A DNA stretch of 64,000 bases from Gimesia chilikensis. Lineage in GTDB: Bacteria > Planctomycetota > Planctomycetia > Planctomycetales > Planctomycetaceae. Of the stretch, positions 28,528 to 38,316 are shown piece by piece. A model generated the notes under the pieces. It was not told the DNA's origin. It made no database searches and worked only from the letters and a program-made list of their open reading frames with translations. Numbering within the stretch: position 1 is the first letter of the stretch; each line of letters opens with the position of its first letter. The position numbers and the translations under genes were made by a program. Where the stretch lies: assembly GCF_007744075.1 (NCBI RefSeq), contig NZ_CP036266.1, positions 5,255,748-5,319,747 on the forward strand. The letters are read 5' to 3'.

Positions 28528-28959
28528 ATGAGTGATCAGAATTCTGAACAGGAACCATGGTATCGCGATGGCCTGAATTTCACCTGTACACAATGTGGAA
28601 ACTGTTGCACGGGTGCGCCGGGAGTGGTCTGGGTCGATGATGCAGAAATCAAAGCGATAGCAGACTTAACGGGAAAATCGACGGGAGAAATTATGTTAAT
28701 GCATACTCGGCTTTACGCAGGTCGACGCACCTTAACGGAATATGCAAACGGGGATTGCACTTTCTTTGATCCCGAAAAACGTGGCTGCACAATTTATGAA
28801 GCACGTCCGGTGCAATGTCGCACCTGGCCTTTCTGGAATTCGAATCTGAAAGACAAAGCAAGTTGGGACTCTCTCTCTCCCGACTGCCCTGGTGCAGGTA
28901 AAGGTGCCTTCGTCAGCTTCGAAGAAATTCAAAAACGGTCTGAGCAAATCGACTTGTGA
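28528..28959 (+). CDS. YkgJ-type cysteine cluster protein
   Basis: The 143-residue protein has the conserved cysteine set of the YkgJ/CxxCxxCC family (zinc or iron chelate family): FTCTQCGNCCTGAPG (about residues 13-27), then DCTFFDPEKRGCTIYEARPVQCRTWPFW with three more cysteines, and a later CPG. These residues probably bind one metal or an FeS cluster. The function is unknown; relatives include Fe-S oxidases and flagellin lysine methylases. It is divergently transcribed from mobA with a 77-base gap. Confidence 0.9.
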   Translation: MSDQNSEQEPWYRDGLNFTCTQCGNCCTGAPGVVWVDDAEIKAIADLTGKSTGEIMLMHTRLYAGRRTLTEYANGDCTFFDPEKRGCTIYEARPVQCRTWPFWNSNLKDKASWDSLSPDCPGAGKGAFVSFEEIQKRSEQIDL

Positions 28960-29566
28960 TTCAGCAGCGTGTTGTAAGTCTGTTGAGAACTTTCCGTTTG
29001 TTCTGCGCACTGTTTTCACAACGACAACGCTCTGACTTGTAATGCATTTCTATACCGTCTGACTCTCGATCGTCTGATGAATTCCAATTTTTATCGCTTC
29101 AATAAGTAACGGTTGAGCAAGACTTTGGAACGTCGAAAACGACTTGTTCTGCTCACAGAGGGCATTTTTTTTCATTTAACTTCGAAGTTTGTCAAAAAAT
29201 CTTACAGTCTGGATATAGGGACTATAACGAAGTTACGAATCCTGGTTGCGGGCTTCTGAGCTGAAAGCGACTCTACTCCTATCCTGTTTTCCAGATTACA
29301 CTTAAGACCGTCACCATAGCTCATTTTCCGTCAAAATCCCCTGCATATGCGGTTTTGGCTTTTGACATTTGAACAGTGTCTCCCTGTCCAAGAACCAGGC
29401 GCGAAACCCCTGCGCTGAAAGATCGGTCTTGACTTACTGTTCAATTGTGGGAAATAATCTATTGTGACACTAAGTCGTGTAACCCATTACAGTTGAGACG
29501 GCTCTCGAGTGCCCAGCGGAAGGGCGTAGCTGTCCGACGGCTTCTCAAAATTGGGAGAACCCAGTC
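28960..29566. other. long intergenic region with HU promoter
   Basis: This 607-base stretch holds no credible gene. It contains an A/T-rich part (about 29165-29225), the promoter listed separately, and a probable structured 5' leader. TTGAGA near 29493 can pair with TCTCAA near 29543, enclosing a GCCC/GGGC hairpin. Confidence 0.55.
29429..29458 (+). promoter_or_regulatory. sigma70-type promoter of the HU gene
   Basis: TTGACT (29429-29434) and AATAAT (29453-29458) are separated by 18 bases. The implied leader is about 100 bases long, consistent with regulation of a DNA-architectural gene. Confidence 0.55.
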
Positions 29567-30037
29567 GTGACGAAAAAAGAGATTGTCAAAGTGATTTCGG
29601 AAGAGATTGGTCTGACACAACTCAAGACAAAAGAGATTGTGCAAAAAACGTTCGATGCGATTGTCGATACACTCGTCACCGACAAACGAATCGAGCTCCG
29701 CAATTTTGGCGTTTTCGAAGTCAAAAAGCGGGCGGCCCGTAAAGCCAGAAATCCAAGAACAGGCGAACGCGTCGACGTGGAAGAGAAGTACGTCGTCACA
29801 TTCAAGCCTGGTAAGGAAATGGAAAAACGTGTACGCGACCTGGAAGAAGAAGCAGCCAAGCTCAAAGCGGCCGCTGCCTCCCAACCACCGGTAAGCAGTC
29901 CACCTGCGGCGTCAACACCACCGCAGCAGACTCATCCACCGTCGTCGGCACCACCCAGTCCCGGTACGACACCAGGGTCCCCTCAAGTAGGAAGCTACAA
30001 TAATTCCTACCCGTCGGGTACGCAGCATACACCTTAA
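29567..30037 (+). CDS. HU/IHF family DNA-binding protein with Pro/Ser-rich tail
   Basis: The first 90 residues are a canonical HU fold: [20 protein letters not shown] at the start, then [20 protein letters not shown], and the DNA-binding arm motif [13 protein letters not shown] (about residues 53-65). A short coiled-coil part follows ([17 protein letters not shown]), then a disordered tail (about 105-156) of Pro, Ser, Thr and Gly. HU compacts and bends DNA. The tail is unusual because typical HU ends near residue 90. The start codon is GTG in front of TKKEIVKV, the usual HU opening. Confidence 0.93.
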   Translation: MTKKEIVKVISEEIGLTQLKTKEIVQKTFDAIVDTLVTDKRIELRNFGVFEVKKRAARKARNPRTGERVDVEEKYVVTFKPGKEMEKRVRDLEEEAAKLKAAAASQPPVSSPPAASTPPQQTHPPSSAPPSPGTTPGSPQVGSYNNSYPSGTQHTP

Positions 30038-30089
30038 GCCTTTTTCTTAAAGACCTTATTGTGGAAAGTACTGGTATGAGTTTTCTCAT

Positions 30090-30131
30090 AACCGGTCTGA
30101 TTTGATGGTACATCAACAGACCGGTTTTTTT
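30090..30131 (+). terminator. intrinsic terminator of the HU gene
   Basis: AACCGGTCTG pairs with CAGACCGGTT; an inner GATG/CATC pair closes the loop; seven T residues follow. Confidence 0.93.
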
Positions 30132-30468
30132 ATGCCCTTTTCTACCTGATCTCACCTCTCTCAGCGTCTGATGAACGGTTATTCCGTATCAGAGGCCCTT
30201 TTCAGCCCTCAATGGCCCGATTACCAAAATAATTGGAATAATCCGCATTTTTTACCAAAGTCACCTGATCCGGTTGTCGATAAAACGATCTAGAGGAGAA
30301 TAAAAGCGGTATTTATAATCATATCTCTCCACTCTCCTCCCTTCACATTTCAGCACTTTAACCCCTTCGATATCGGTTTGATGCCTTGATTTCAATGGAT
30401 TGAATTAAGGGATCTCTGCCTGGGATCAATACCAGCAAATATGGCACGACCATATCATGGAGAAGAAA
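30132..30468. other. intergenic region before small lipoprotein
   Basis: This 337-base gap contains no ORF worth calling. A TATAAT at 30314-30319 lacks a recognisable -35 at normal spacing. No other structure stands out. Confidence 0.5.
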
Positions 30469-30687
30469 ATGCGTAAGTTCCTTTTGGCCAGCATGTTAAT
30501 TGCAGTATCGCTCACTCAGGTCGGATGTGTGGTTCCTATCTACTCATCTTCACGTGATGACCGTACTCGTCAATTAATCTTCCAGTCTGAAAGTATGCGG
30601 CACATCCCAAAGATCTGGGAACGTATCTGGGGACTGGATATGCCTGACGTAGCCACGCCATACCGAACACATGGTGGTGTCATTTAA
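30469..30687 (+). CDS. small lipoprotein of unknown function
   Basis: A 72-residue protein with a type II signal (MRKFLLASMLIAVSLTQVGC), lipidated at Cys20, followed by a short polar region with HIPKIWERIWGLDMPD near the middle. I recognise no domain. ATG at 30469 is chosen because GGAG lies seven bases upstream and the signal begins there; an in-frame ATG at 30457 would overlap that SD. It is flanked by terminator-like hairpins and is probably monocistronic. Confidence 0.75.
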   Translation: MRKFLLASMLIAVSLTQVGCVVPIYSSSRDDRTRQLIFQSESMRHIPKIWERIWGLDMPDVATPYRTHGGVI

Positions 30688-30762
30688 CGCATCCTCCCGG
30701 GGTCATTCCGCTTGCCCGGGCGCAAACGGATCCGTTGAACAGTTGACGCTTCAGACATAATT

Positions 30763-30793
30763 GCAGCTGCCGTAATTCTCATTTCGGCAGCTG
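30763..30793 (+). terminator. probable terminator after the small lipoprotein
   Basis: GCAGCTGCCG pairs with CGGCAGCTGT around a 12-base loop. The T-run that follows is interrupted (TTTCGCTTTT), so efficiency may be partial. Confidence 0.65.
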
Positions 30794-30870
30794 TTTCGCT
30801 TTTACCAGTTCGCTATTTACGCCTCGCTCTAACTGGTTCTCTCCCGTCGGTAACGCTAAGATGTGACTCA

Positions 30871-30995
30871 GCAGATCCACGTTGATCTGCGTCTCGAGTG
30901 CCCTGGTAATACCAGCCGACTTTCATGCCCGGCAATTGACGGGGCACGCTCTATTTCAATCCAGACTTCAATAGATGAGACAGCCCCCGGCTGTC
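30871..30995 (+). promoter_or_regulatory. three hairpins in the pyrD upstream region
   Basis: GCAGATC/GATCTGC with six-base loop (30871-30890), TGCCC/GGGCA (30926-30946) and GACAGCC/GGCTGTC with three-base loop (30979-30995) lie in series before the pyrD start. The last ends 15 bases before the ATG. No T-run follows any of them. Confidence 0.5.
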
Positions 30996-31010
30996 CCGGA
31001 TAACGACTCG

Positions 31011-31943
31011 ATGAACGCCCCGACCCAAACGGATCTGTTATCAGTTACGCTGAACCGTCTCCAGCTCAAAAACCCGATCCTGGTCGCCTCTGGTACATTC
31101 GGGTATGCACGTGAAATGCAACCCTTCCTTGATTTCTCCCGACTGGGAGGCATCATCCCCAAAACCATCACGACGGAGCCGCGGATTGGAAATGCTCCCC
31201 CCCGCACCGTTGAAACGAGTGCCGGCCTGCTGAACTCAATCGGGCTGGATAACGACGGCATCGATCTCTTCCTCGAGAAACATCTTAACTACCTTGCATC
31301 GCTGGAAACCGCGCTGATTGTGAACATCGCCGGTCGCTCGATCGACGAAATGGCCCGGATGGCAGAACGGCTGAATGCCTTTCCGGATCAGATCACGGCC
31401 CTGGAACTGAACATTTCCTGCCCCAACGTGAGTGGCGGTGTCGATTTCGGTACACAGCCCGAGCTGACCGAGCAGATGCTCAAACAGGTCACCGAGAGCT
31501 GTGAGTTACCCGTGATTGCCAAGCTGACCCCCAACGTTACCAGCGTGGTCGACATTGCCCAGGCGGCGAAAGCAGGGGGCGCTGATGCGGTCTCGCTGAT
31601 CAATACCGTCCAGGGAACCGCCATCGACTGGCGTCGCCGCAAACCGATTCTGGGGGGCGTCTTCGGGGGCTTAAGTGGCCCTGCCATCAAACCGGTGGCC
31701 TTACGCGTCGTCTGCCAGGTGGCCCGGGCCGTGGAGATCCCCATCATCGGCGTGGGTGGAATCTCTAATATCGACGATGTGATGGAGTTCATCGTCGCGG
31801 GTGCCTCTGCCGTCCAGATTGGAACCGCCAACTTCTACAATCCAGGGCTCGCAACTCAGCTGGTCACGGAACTGGAACAGAATCTGATCACGGAAAACTG
31901 CTCACAGGTCAGCGAACTCGTGGGCACGCTGGTGTATCCATAG
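31011..31943 (+). CDS. pyrD: dihydroorotate dehydrogenase, class 1B-like
   Basis: PyrD oxidises dihydroorotate to orotate in pyrimidine synthesis using FMN. The 310-residue protein shows [13 protein letters not shown] near the start, the [19 protein letters not shown] block (with conserved N), the catalytic-Cys loop LNISCPNV (class 1B uses Cys as base), KLTPNV, and the FMN phosphate site [10 protein letters not shown] and [12 protein letters not shown]. Class 1B enzymes normally work with PyrK, which is not in this window. The start at 31011 is chosen over 30975 because the family begins near there; the SD is weak in both cases. Confidence 0.93.
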   Translation: MNAPTQTDLLSVTLNRLQLKNPILVASGTFGYAREMQPFLDFSRLGGIIPKTITTEPRIGNAPPRTVETSAGLLNSIGLDNDGIDLFLEKHLNYLASLETALIVNIAGRSIDEMARMAERLNAFPDQITALELNISCPNVSGGVDFGTQPELTEQMLKQVTESCELPVIAKLTPNVTSVVDIAQAAKAGGADAVSLINTVQGTAIDWRRRKPILGGVFGGLSGPAIKPVALRVVCQVARAVEIPIIGVGGISNIDDVMEFIVAGASAVQIGTANFYNPGLATQLVTELEQNLITENCSQVSELVGTLVYP

Positions 31944-32016
31944 TATTGGCACTGTCTCACACACCGTAGCCTGACCATCCACAATCGAATTTTAAAGCGA
32001 CAAAGAGAATAAACTC

Positions 32017-32997
32017 ATGCGAGTGTTATCGGGAATTCAACCCACGGGCCGCTTCCACTGGGGGAATTATTTCGGGGCCATCAAGCAGTATATTGACCTG
32101 CAGGACAACGACCAGGCATTCTACTTTATTGCCGACCTGCACGCCCTGACGACCATTCGCGACGCCGAACAACTGGGACAGAACACCCTTGATGCGGCCC
32201 TGGACCTGCTGGCATTAGGACTGGATCCCAAACAGGCGACTCTGTTCCGGCAGTCGGACATTCCTGAAGTGACCAGTCTGACCTGGATCCTGATGACCAT
32301 CACACAGATGAGTCTGCTGGAAAAATGTCACGCCTACAAAGACAAAAAGGCCAAGGGCATCGCTGCGGACGCCGGGCTGTTTACTTACCCGGTGCTGATG
32401 GCTGCGGATATTCTGCTGTATGACAGCGACCTGGTTCCGGTAGGCCAGGATCAGATTCAGCACATCGAAGTCACCCGCGACCTGGCCCAGCGATTCAACA
32501 TGCTGTTTGGCGAAACCCTGACACTGCCGAACTCCCGCACGCTGGACACCTCGGCCAAAGTGCCAGGTACGGACGGAGAGAAGATGTCCAAGAGTTACGG
32601 CAACGTGATCGAGATCTTCGAGACGCCCAAGAAACAGCGTAAGAAAGTCATGTCGATCAAAACGGACTCTGCAGCCCTGGAAGATCCCAAAGATCCGGAC
32701 AACTGTGCCGTGTTTGCCCTGTATCAGCTGTTTGCTGACGAAACTCAGCAGGCAGAGCTGGCAGCCCGCTATCGTGCCGGCGGCATGGGTTATGGCGAAG
32801 CCAAGCAGGCAGTCCACGATGCGGCCCTGGAATACTTCGGGGAAGCACGGGAACGCCGCGAGCAGCTGGCCGCCGACCTGGATACCGTCCACGATATTCT
32901 CGCGGATGGGGCCCGGAAAGCGCGGGAAAAAGGGAAAGAAGTTCTGGAGCGGGTACAGTCTGCCTGCGGCCTGGGAACCAGTCACCTGTCGAAATGA
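32017..32997 (+). CDS. trpS: tryptophanyl-tRNA synthetase
   Basis: A class I aminoacyl-tRNA synthetase of 326 residues. The HIGH-equivalent is in [17 protein letters not shown] (residues 6-22). The KMSKS loop is intact in [11 protein letters not shown] (about 191-201), and [17 protein letters not shown] is typical of TrpS. It charges tRNA-Trp. GAGA lies before the ATG. I see no T-box or trp leader in the 73-base gap after pyrD. A small membrane protein gene follows 10 bases after the stop. Confidence 0.97.
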   Translation: MRVLSGIQPTGRFHWGNYFGAIKQYIDLQDNDQAFYFIADLHALTTIRDAEQLGQNTLDAALDLLALGLDPKQATLFRQSDIPEVTSLTWILMTITQMSLLEKCHAYKDKKAKGIAADAGLFTYPVLMAADILLYDSDLVPVGQDQIQHIEVTRDLAQRFNMLFGETLTLPNSRTLDTSAKVPGTDGEKMSKSYGNVIEIFETPKKQRKKVMSIKTDSAALEDPKDPDNCAVFALYQLFADETQQAELAARYRAGGMGYGEAKQAVHDAALEYFGEARERREQLAADLDTVHDILADGARKAREKGKEVLERVQSACGLGTSHLSK

Positions 32998-33007
32998 AAA
33001 GAGTCGC

Positions 33008-33682
33008 ATGTCGGATCCAACTTCAGAAGTACAATCTGAATCGCCGGGGTCCAGATCGGGCTTCCTTTCCTGGTTGATCATCGGCCTGATTTTGATGACA
33101 GCACTTTCGCTGCTGGCCGTCCATCTGCCCGAACGGCTCAAACTGATTCTGGTCTACGCCGTCGTCTATGGACTGGTGGCGGGCGCGATGCTCTCGACCC
33201 TCGCCGTGAAAACGGGACTGACCGTGACACGCGGGATATTGCTGACGATCGTGATCCTGACCATCGCCGGACAGGGTCTGGTGCTCTATCTGTCTCATCA
33301 GCGATACCAGGCAGCGACTCTCCGACAGTTCAAACTGGACCAGACGACGCTGGTCATTGACCGGATGTTCGCGACGGGAGAACCTCCCGAAGATCCGCAG
33401 GCCCGTAAAGAGTATGACCAGGTCTTGGAACAGTTCCAGGCGGCGAAGAAGGAACGCCAGGAGAAGAAGGAGCATCTGCTCAAAATCTCCTCGTATCTCG
33501 AACATCGGATTTCCCCAGTGGCGCAACTGCATGCCCCCTGGCCCCTGCTCTTCTGGCTGGTGGAACTGACGCTGTGCTGTGTGGCTGCGGTCTGGGCCAG
33601 CCGTCAGGTCACCCAACCTGCAGCTCTTGACTCTGAGCCAATAGAGACCGCTCAGACAGACCACGAATCGACAGAGAGTTGA
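33008..33682 (+). CDS. membrane protein of unknown function
   Basis: A 224-residue protein with a short polar N-terminus, three closely spaced membrane helices (about residues 19-37, 46-65 and 74-93), a charged helical coiled-coil section rich in Lys/Glu (about 135-160), and a last membrane helix near 180-195. I do not recognise the family. The start follows the trpS stop by 10 bases, so it is in the same transcript; a longer frame reading back into trpS is a shadow. Confidence 0.75.
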   Translation: MSDPTSEVQSESPGSRSGFLSWLIIGLILMTALSLLAVHLPERLKLILVYAVVYGLVAGAMLSTLAVKTGLTVTRGILLTIVILTIAGQGLVLYLSHQRYQAATLRQFKLDQTTLVIDRMFATGEPPEDPQARKEYDQVLEQFQAAKKERQEKKEHLLKISSYLEHRISPVAQLHAPWPLLFWLVELTLCCVAAVWASRQVTQPAALDSEPIETAQTDHESTES

Positions 33683-33772
33683 ACCTCGTCCCGCGTCGTG
33701 CTACTTTGATAGAGAGAAAAACGACTGCCTTCCTGCGATCAGCTGTCCCCAACCTGACAAAGGTTCGACCCC

Positions 33773-36685
33773 ATGCTCCCATTACGCTTGCGTATTCTGG
33801 CCCTCTTCCTGTTCGTTCTGACTCTTGCCATGAATTCCGCTTCCGCAGCGGACTGGCCCATGTGGCGACACGATCCCCAACGCTCGGCCGAGACCGAACA
33901 ATCGCTGCCTGAGAGTCTGTTTGTCCAATGGGTTCACAAGCTGCCAGCGCTTGATCCCGCTTTCAATAATGAGCGACTGCAGTTCGACGCAGGCTATGAG
34001 CCGATCGTGAAAGATCAGCGGCTGTTTTACGGTTCCTCTCAAACGGATTCCGTTACCGCCATTGATGTGGCCACCGGTAAGGAACTCTGGCGTTTCACCA
34101 CCGATGGCCCGGTTCGTCTGGCTCCGGTCGCCTGGCAGGATCTGGTGATCTTCGGTTCGGATGACGGCTGCGTTTATGCGGTGGCAGCTGAGACCGGTGC
34201 ACTGCGTTGGAAATACCGGGCGGTCCCTTCCCAGCGACTGATTCTGGGTAACCGCCGTCTGATCTCCGTCTGGCCGGTTCGCGGTGGCCCGGTGGTCGAA
34301 GAGGATACACTCTACTTCGCCGCCGGTGTCTGGCCGTTTGAAGGTGTCTTCATCTATGCCCTGAATGCGGAAACGGGGGCAGTGAAATGGGTCAACGATC
34401 GGCTGGGTTACATTTACGGACAGCATCCGCATGCGGCGGAAGCCTTTGGTGGCATTACCCCCCAGGGTTACCTGGTCATCGCCGGGGAGGAACTGATTGT
34501 TCCCTGCGGCACCGCATTTCCGGCGCGGATCAATAAACAGACGGGCAAACTCATCGAATTCGAACTGCCTAAACCGGGACGCACCCCGGGTGGCTGGTTC
34601 GCGGCTGCGGGTAAAGCAGCCCGACGGGGTGAGACGAAACTTCCGCAGACGACAGCCGCTCAGCCGGAACTGCAGTTTGACCGGGATGTGAACTCCGCCC
34701 GGCACGAGAATGGACAGAATTATGGTCCGGACGGCAAACGGGGAATCCGACAGCAGATTCAGACTGCGGATCGCAAGCTGACATACAAAAACGGAATTCC
34801 CGGCGTTCCAGGAGTGATCCACAGCCTGGTAGCTGCCGCGGATCGCCTGTTTGTGGTGACGGAAGCAGGCAGCATTTACTGTCTGGGACCAGAAGAAACG
34901 ACACCGGTCACGTATGAGTCTCCCCTGCTGGCAAAGCAAACGAAGTCAACCGGTCAAACGTCTCAGGCTCCGTTACCGGCAATGTTTGGAGACGCACTGC
35001 AGGCGGGCGGTTATGTCTTCCTCGCAGGCGTTCCCGATGCGGAACTGCTCAACACACTCCTGACTCGGCATGACCTGCAGCTCATTTCTCTGATCAATGA
35101 TCCGGGACAGCTCACACAGTTGCGAACGTTGTTTCACGAGCGGGGATATGCCAGTTCCCAACTGGCTTTTCTCCCGGGACCACTCAATAAGTTCAGCTCC
35201 CCGGCTTACTTTGCACAGACAATAATCACAGCCGAACCCGTTTTTGCCGGCATGAAATCGTACGCAGAACAGGTTCGCCTGCTCTATCCTTCACTCAGAC
35301 CCTATGGCGGCCGATTGCTGGTAAAGACGTCGGACAGTGATCACAGTCGACTGGCGGCGGAGTTCAAATCGCTCTCACAAGTGAAAATCTCGCGTGTCGG
35401 TGACTACTCGGTCTTTGAAAAAGTAGGCCCCATTCCCGGTTCCTCCAATTACACGGGTGGCTGGTCGAGCCCTGACGAACTGGTCAAAGCACCGGTGGGC
35501 GTGCTCTGGTATGATGACAGTGTCGGGAACTTCAAACGGGCACCGCAGCCGCTGTTCGTTGATGGAGTGATGATCTCGCATTCAAAATTCTGGCAGGGAT
35601 ACCCGGCGGGAATCCGGCCCCCCTACAAATTACTCAACCCCCAGTTTTCCGATGTCTACACGGGCCGCAAACTGAATGCGACCCAGGCTGAAGTTTTGAC
35701 GACCGAGCTGCCCACACTCAACCAGGAAGAGAAGCAGCCGAACCAGTATCGGCCACCTTATCAGACGAACGCCTGGAGTCCCCCGCCCCCGGTAATTGGC
35801 GAGCGGACGAATCCACTGAATGGCAAAACCGAACCGCGGGCCTTTCCCAAAAGTTATGGCTGCGACGGCGGCGTTGATTACAGTTACGTCTATACGATGC
35901 GTTCCGGGACCGCCGCTTTTTATGATAAGCGAGTGGAGAGCGGTACGATTCACATCAGCGGCCCTCGTTCCGGCTGCACGAACAGCATTGTGCCTGCGAA
36001 TGGTCTGCTTAACGTGCCCTATTACTTCCAGGGATGTACCTGCAGCTATCCACTTCCGGTCGGGTTGTCGCTGATTTCCCTGCCTGAGACGCATGAGCAG
36101 TGGATGGTCTGGGGCAAAGGTCAGGTCCAGGACATTCAACGGGTCGGGCTTAACTTCGGTGCCCCCGGCGACCGAATGACCGATAAGGGCACACTCTGGC
36201 TGGACACGCCCAGCGTGGGAGGACCTTCGCCGGAACTCAAGCTTGAGATTCAGCCCGCGAGCGTCAAACCGTTCTACGAGCACTCCCTCTGGATCGAGGG
36301 TGGTCAGGGCTGGCCCTGGGTGGGTGCCTCCGGAATTACGGGCGTGGAACAGATCACTTTAAATGATCTGGAGCCGGGCGAATACACGCTGCGACTTTAT
36401 TTCAGGGATCCGGACTTTGCGACTGCTGGAAAACGGGTCTTCTCGGTTCAACTCAATGGACAGCCGCTGATCCAGAACCTCGACATCGCCGGGGAAACCG
36501 GATCGCGACAACGAATTCTGGTACGGGAATTCAAAGATGTTTCGCTGGCGGAGTCTGCCCGACTGGACTTCACGACTCAGACGGGAACAGCCCTGATCTG
36601 CGGTGTGGAACTGGTGCGGCAGGGGCTCCCCCTGGATGAGATTGTCACCCTGCCCGAACAGAAACAGGAACTGCTGACGAAATAG
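33773..36685 (+). CDS. large secreted PQQ-like protein with degenerate methyltransferase-like insert
   Basis: The 970-residue protein has a signal peptide and the opening DWPMWRHDPQRSAET. PQQ-type blade repeats include DVATGKELWRF, AAETGALRWKY, NAETGAVKWVN and NKQTGKLIEF. Residues about 400-560 look like a decayed Rossmann SAM-methyltransferase insert (GYVFLAGVPDAELL, SLINDPGQL, YFAQTIITAE, LRPYGGRLLVKT). The propeller resumes after GPIPGSSNYTGGWSSPDE, and the C-terminus (about 820-960) is a beta-sandwich like malectin or carbohydrate-binding modules. The role is unknown; an extracellular sugar-linked function is inference. It is a single gene with a 13-base gap to the convergent sulfatase. 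Confidence 0.82.
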   Translation: MLPLRLRILALFLFVLTLAMNSASAADWPMWRHDPQRSAETEQSLPESLFVQWVHKLPALDPAFNNERLQFDAGYEPIVKDQRLFYGSSQTDSVTAIDVATGKELWRFTTDGPVRLAPVAWQDLVIFGSDDGCVYAVAAETGALRWKYRAVPSQRLILGNRRLISVWPVRGGPVVEEDTLYFAAGVWPFEGVFIYALNAETGAVKWVNDRLGYIYGQHPHAAEAFGGITPQGYLVIAGEELIVPCGTAFPARINKQTGKLIEFELPKPGRTPGGWFAAAGKAARRGETKLPQTTAAQPELQFDRDVNSARHENGQNYGPDGKRGIRQQIQTADRKLTYKNGIPGVPGVIHSLVAAADRLFVVTEAGSIYCLGPEETTPVTYESPLLAKQTKSTGQTSQAPLPAMFGDALQAGGYVFLAGVPDAELLNTLLTRHDLQLISLINDPGQLTQLRTLFHERGYASSQLAFLPGPLNKFSSPAYFAQTIITAEPVFAGMKSYAEQVRLLYPSLRPYGGRLLVKTSDSDHSRLAAEFKSLSQVKISRVGDYSVFEKVGPIPGSSNYTGGWSSPDELVKAPVGVLWYDDSVGNFKRAPQPLFVDGVMISHSKFWQGYPAGIRPPYKLLNPQFSDVYTGRKLNATQAEVLTTELPTLNQEEKQPNQYRPPYQTNAWSPPPPVIGERTNPLNGKTEPRAFPKSYGCDGGVDYSYVYTMRSGTAAFYDKRVESGTIHISGPRSGCTNSIVPANGLLNVPYYFQGCTCSYPLPVGLSLISLPETHEQWMVWGKGQVQDIQRVGLNFGAPGDRMTDKGTLWLDTPSVGGPSPELKLEIQPASVKPFYEHSLWIEGGQGWPWVGASGITGVEQITLNDLEPGEYTLRLYFRDPDFATAGKRVFSVQLNGQPLIQNLDIAGETGSRQRILVREFKDVSLAESARLDFTTQTGTALICGVELVRQGLPLDEIVTLPEQKQELLTK

Positions 36686-36698
36686 TTTTCCCGATCTG

Positions 36699-38204
36699 TT
36701 AATAATCGCGGAAGGGTCCCCGGGGTTCGGCTTCGGCCATCTCTTTTTTCCAGTTGGCAAAGCGGGCTTGCAGCTGTTTGAGTTTTTCGGGATGCGTCTG
36801 GGAGAGATCGTGCTTTTCACCCACATCTGTGGAAAGATCAAACAGGCCGTTCCCTTTTTCGGATTCAACCCACTTCCAGTTTCCGACGCGAGCCGCTTTA
36901 TCCGCACGACGCTGCCAGAACATTTCTGAGCGAGGTGAATCGGCCTGCCCCATCAGCGTGGGCAGCATATCGTATCCATCGATGACAACCTCCTGCGGCT
37001 GGGGAATGCCTGCCTCTTTGAGGAACGTCGGGACGAGTTCTAACGATGTGAGCAGGCCTTCGTTGACCGTTCCCGGCTTGATTTTTTTCGGATAACGGAT
37101 CAGGCAGGGGACGCGAATCCCCCCTTCGAACATCATTCCCTTCTTGCCTTTCAGGGGACTGTTATCGGCACCACCGCCGCCCCCGTTGTCGGAGAAGAAG
37201 ACCACGATCGTGTTGTCGGCGATTTTGTATTCATCGAGCAGATCCAGCACTTCGCCGATGGCGGCGTCCATGCAGGTAATGGAAGCGACGTACTCCAGGC
37301 GACGCCTGTCGGCAGAAGGTTTCTGGTGAATGACGGGGCCTTTGGCGGTTTCCCGGTATTCATAGCGGCCGGTCTTTTTCTTCGTGTCGAAGTCATCCTT
37401 CAGTTCGGGATACATGGCTTTATATTTTTTCGGTGCCTGGGCAACGCCACGAATGCGGGGATCGAGGTTTGAGGCGCTGTGAGGAGCGTTAAAGGGGAGG
37501 TAGAGAAAGAACGGTTTGTCGTGATTCTCCTTCACGAACCGCACTGCTTCCCGCTGGAAGAGATACGTGCAATAGGTGCCCTTGTCTGCTTCGGTGGGCT
37601 GATTATTGCGATACATGGAAGGCACGCCGTACCGTTCGTGGGTGAAGTAATCGATGCCGGTGTTGGTGAAGCCGTAAAAGTCATCAAAGCCGCGGGCAAG
37701 CGGCAGGAAGCGACGATGCACGCCCAAGTCCCATTTTCCATAGATGCCACTCACGTAACCGGCCGGCTTCAGCAGGGCGGGCAAGAGTTGTTCGCGGACA
37801 TCCATCCCGCCGATGCGTTCGAAGGTGACGTCATACTCGGACGGCTTGTACTTGTGGCCGTAATCGGGGGCCTCGTTGCGGATCATGTCATAGATCCCGT
37901 TTCGCTGCGGATAGCGTCCAGTGAGCAGACTGCCTCGACTGGGGGTGCATGCCGGCCAGGTCACATAGAAATTGGTCAGTTTGACGCCTTCCTCTGCCAG
38001 GCGATCGAGGTTGGGGGCGATGACCTGCTGGCTGCCGAAACTTTTCAAGTCGTGATAGCCCTGGTCATCGCTGACAATCATGACGATGTTGGGTGGTGTG
38101 TCTGCGGCTTCTAGCGAAGCGATGTGCAGCGTTCCGATCAGACAGAGCAGGAGGACAAGAGCAGATGATTTCAGCACATGGGCTGTGAGCGGATGACGAG
38201 CCAT
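36699..38204 (-). CDS. sulfatase, secreted
   Basis: A 501-residue sulfatase with a signal peptide, the metal motif PNIVMIVSDDQGYHDL, and the formylglycine signature PACTPSRGSLLTGRYPQR (about residues 85-102), in which Cys is the modified catalytic residue. GIYGKWDLG, PFNAPHS and VVFFSDNGGGGG are further sulfatase motifs. It removes sulfate from an unknown sulfated glycan outside the cytoplasm. It shares only family-level similarity with the sulfatase at 3610-5163. It converges on the large PQQ-like gene. Confidence 0.95.
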   Translation of the reverse strand: MARHPLTAHVLKSSALVLLLCLIGTLHIASLEAADTPPNIVMIVSDDQGYHDLKSFGSQQVIAPNLDRLAEEGVKLTNFYVTWPACTPSRGSLLTGRYPQRNGIYDMIRNEAPDYGHKYKPSEYDVTFERIGGMDVREQLLPALLKPAGYVSGIYGKWDLGVHRRFLPLARGFDDFYGFTNTGIDYFTHERYGVPSMYRNNQPTEADKGTYCTYLFQREAVRFVKENHDKPFFLYLPFNAPHSASNLDPRIRGVAQAPKKYKAMYPELKDDFDTKKKTGRYEYRETAKGPVIHQKPSADRRRLEYVASITCMDAAIGEVLDLLDEYKIADNTIVVFFSDNGGGGGADNSPLKGKKGMMFEGGIRVPCLIRYPKKIKPGTVNEGLLTSLELVPTFLKEAGIPQPQEVVIDGYDMLPTLMGQADSPRSEMFWQRRADKAARVGNWKWVESEKGNGLFDLSTDVGEKHDLSQTHPEKLKQLQARFANWKKEMAEAEPRGPFRDY

Positions 38205-38316
38205 AGGTGGTTTTCACTTTACATCTAACGTTCGAGGTTCATAGCATAGGAGTAACCCGTTCAGGATAACAGATGCGCCCGGGAAAACTCAAACCCCTGC
38301 AACAGGAATCAAGACG

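Noticed and set aside
33721-33790. tRNA-like GGTTCGACCCC string before the large PQQ-like gene
   Set aside because: No matching acceptor stem, anticodon arm or D arm; chance match.
33782-34939. 385-codon open frame opposite the large PQQ-like gene
   Set aside because: Antisense shadow of a gene with clear repeats; no recognisable domain.
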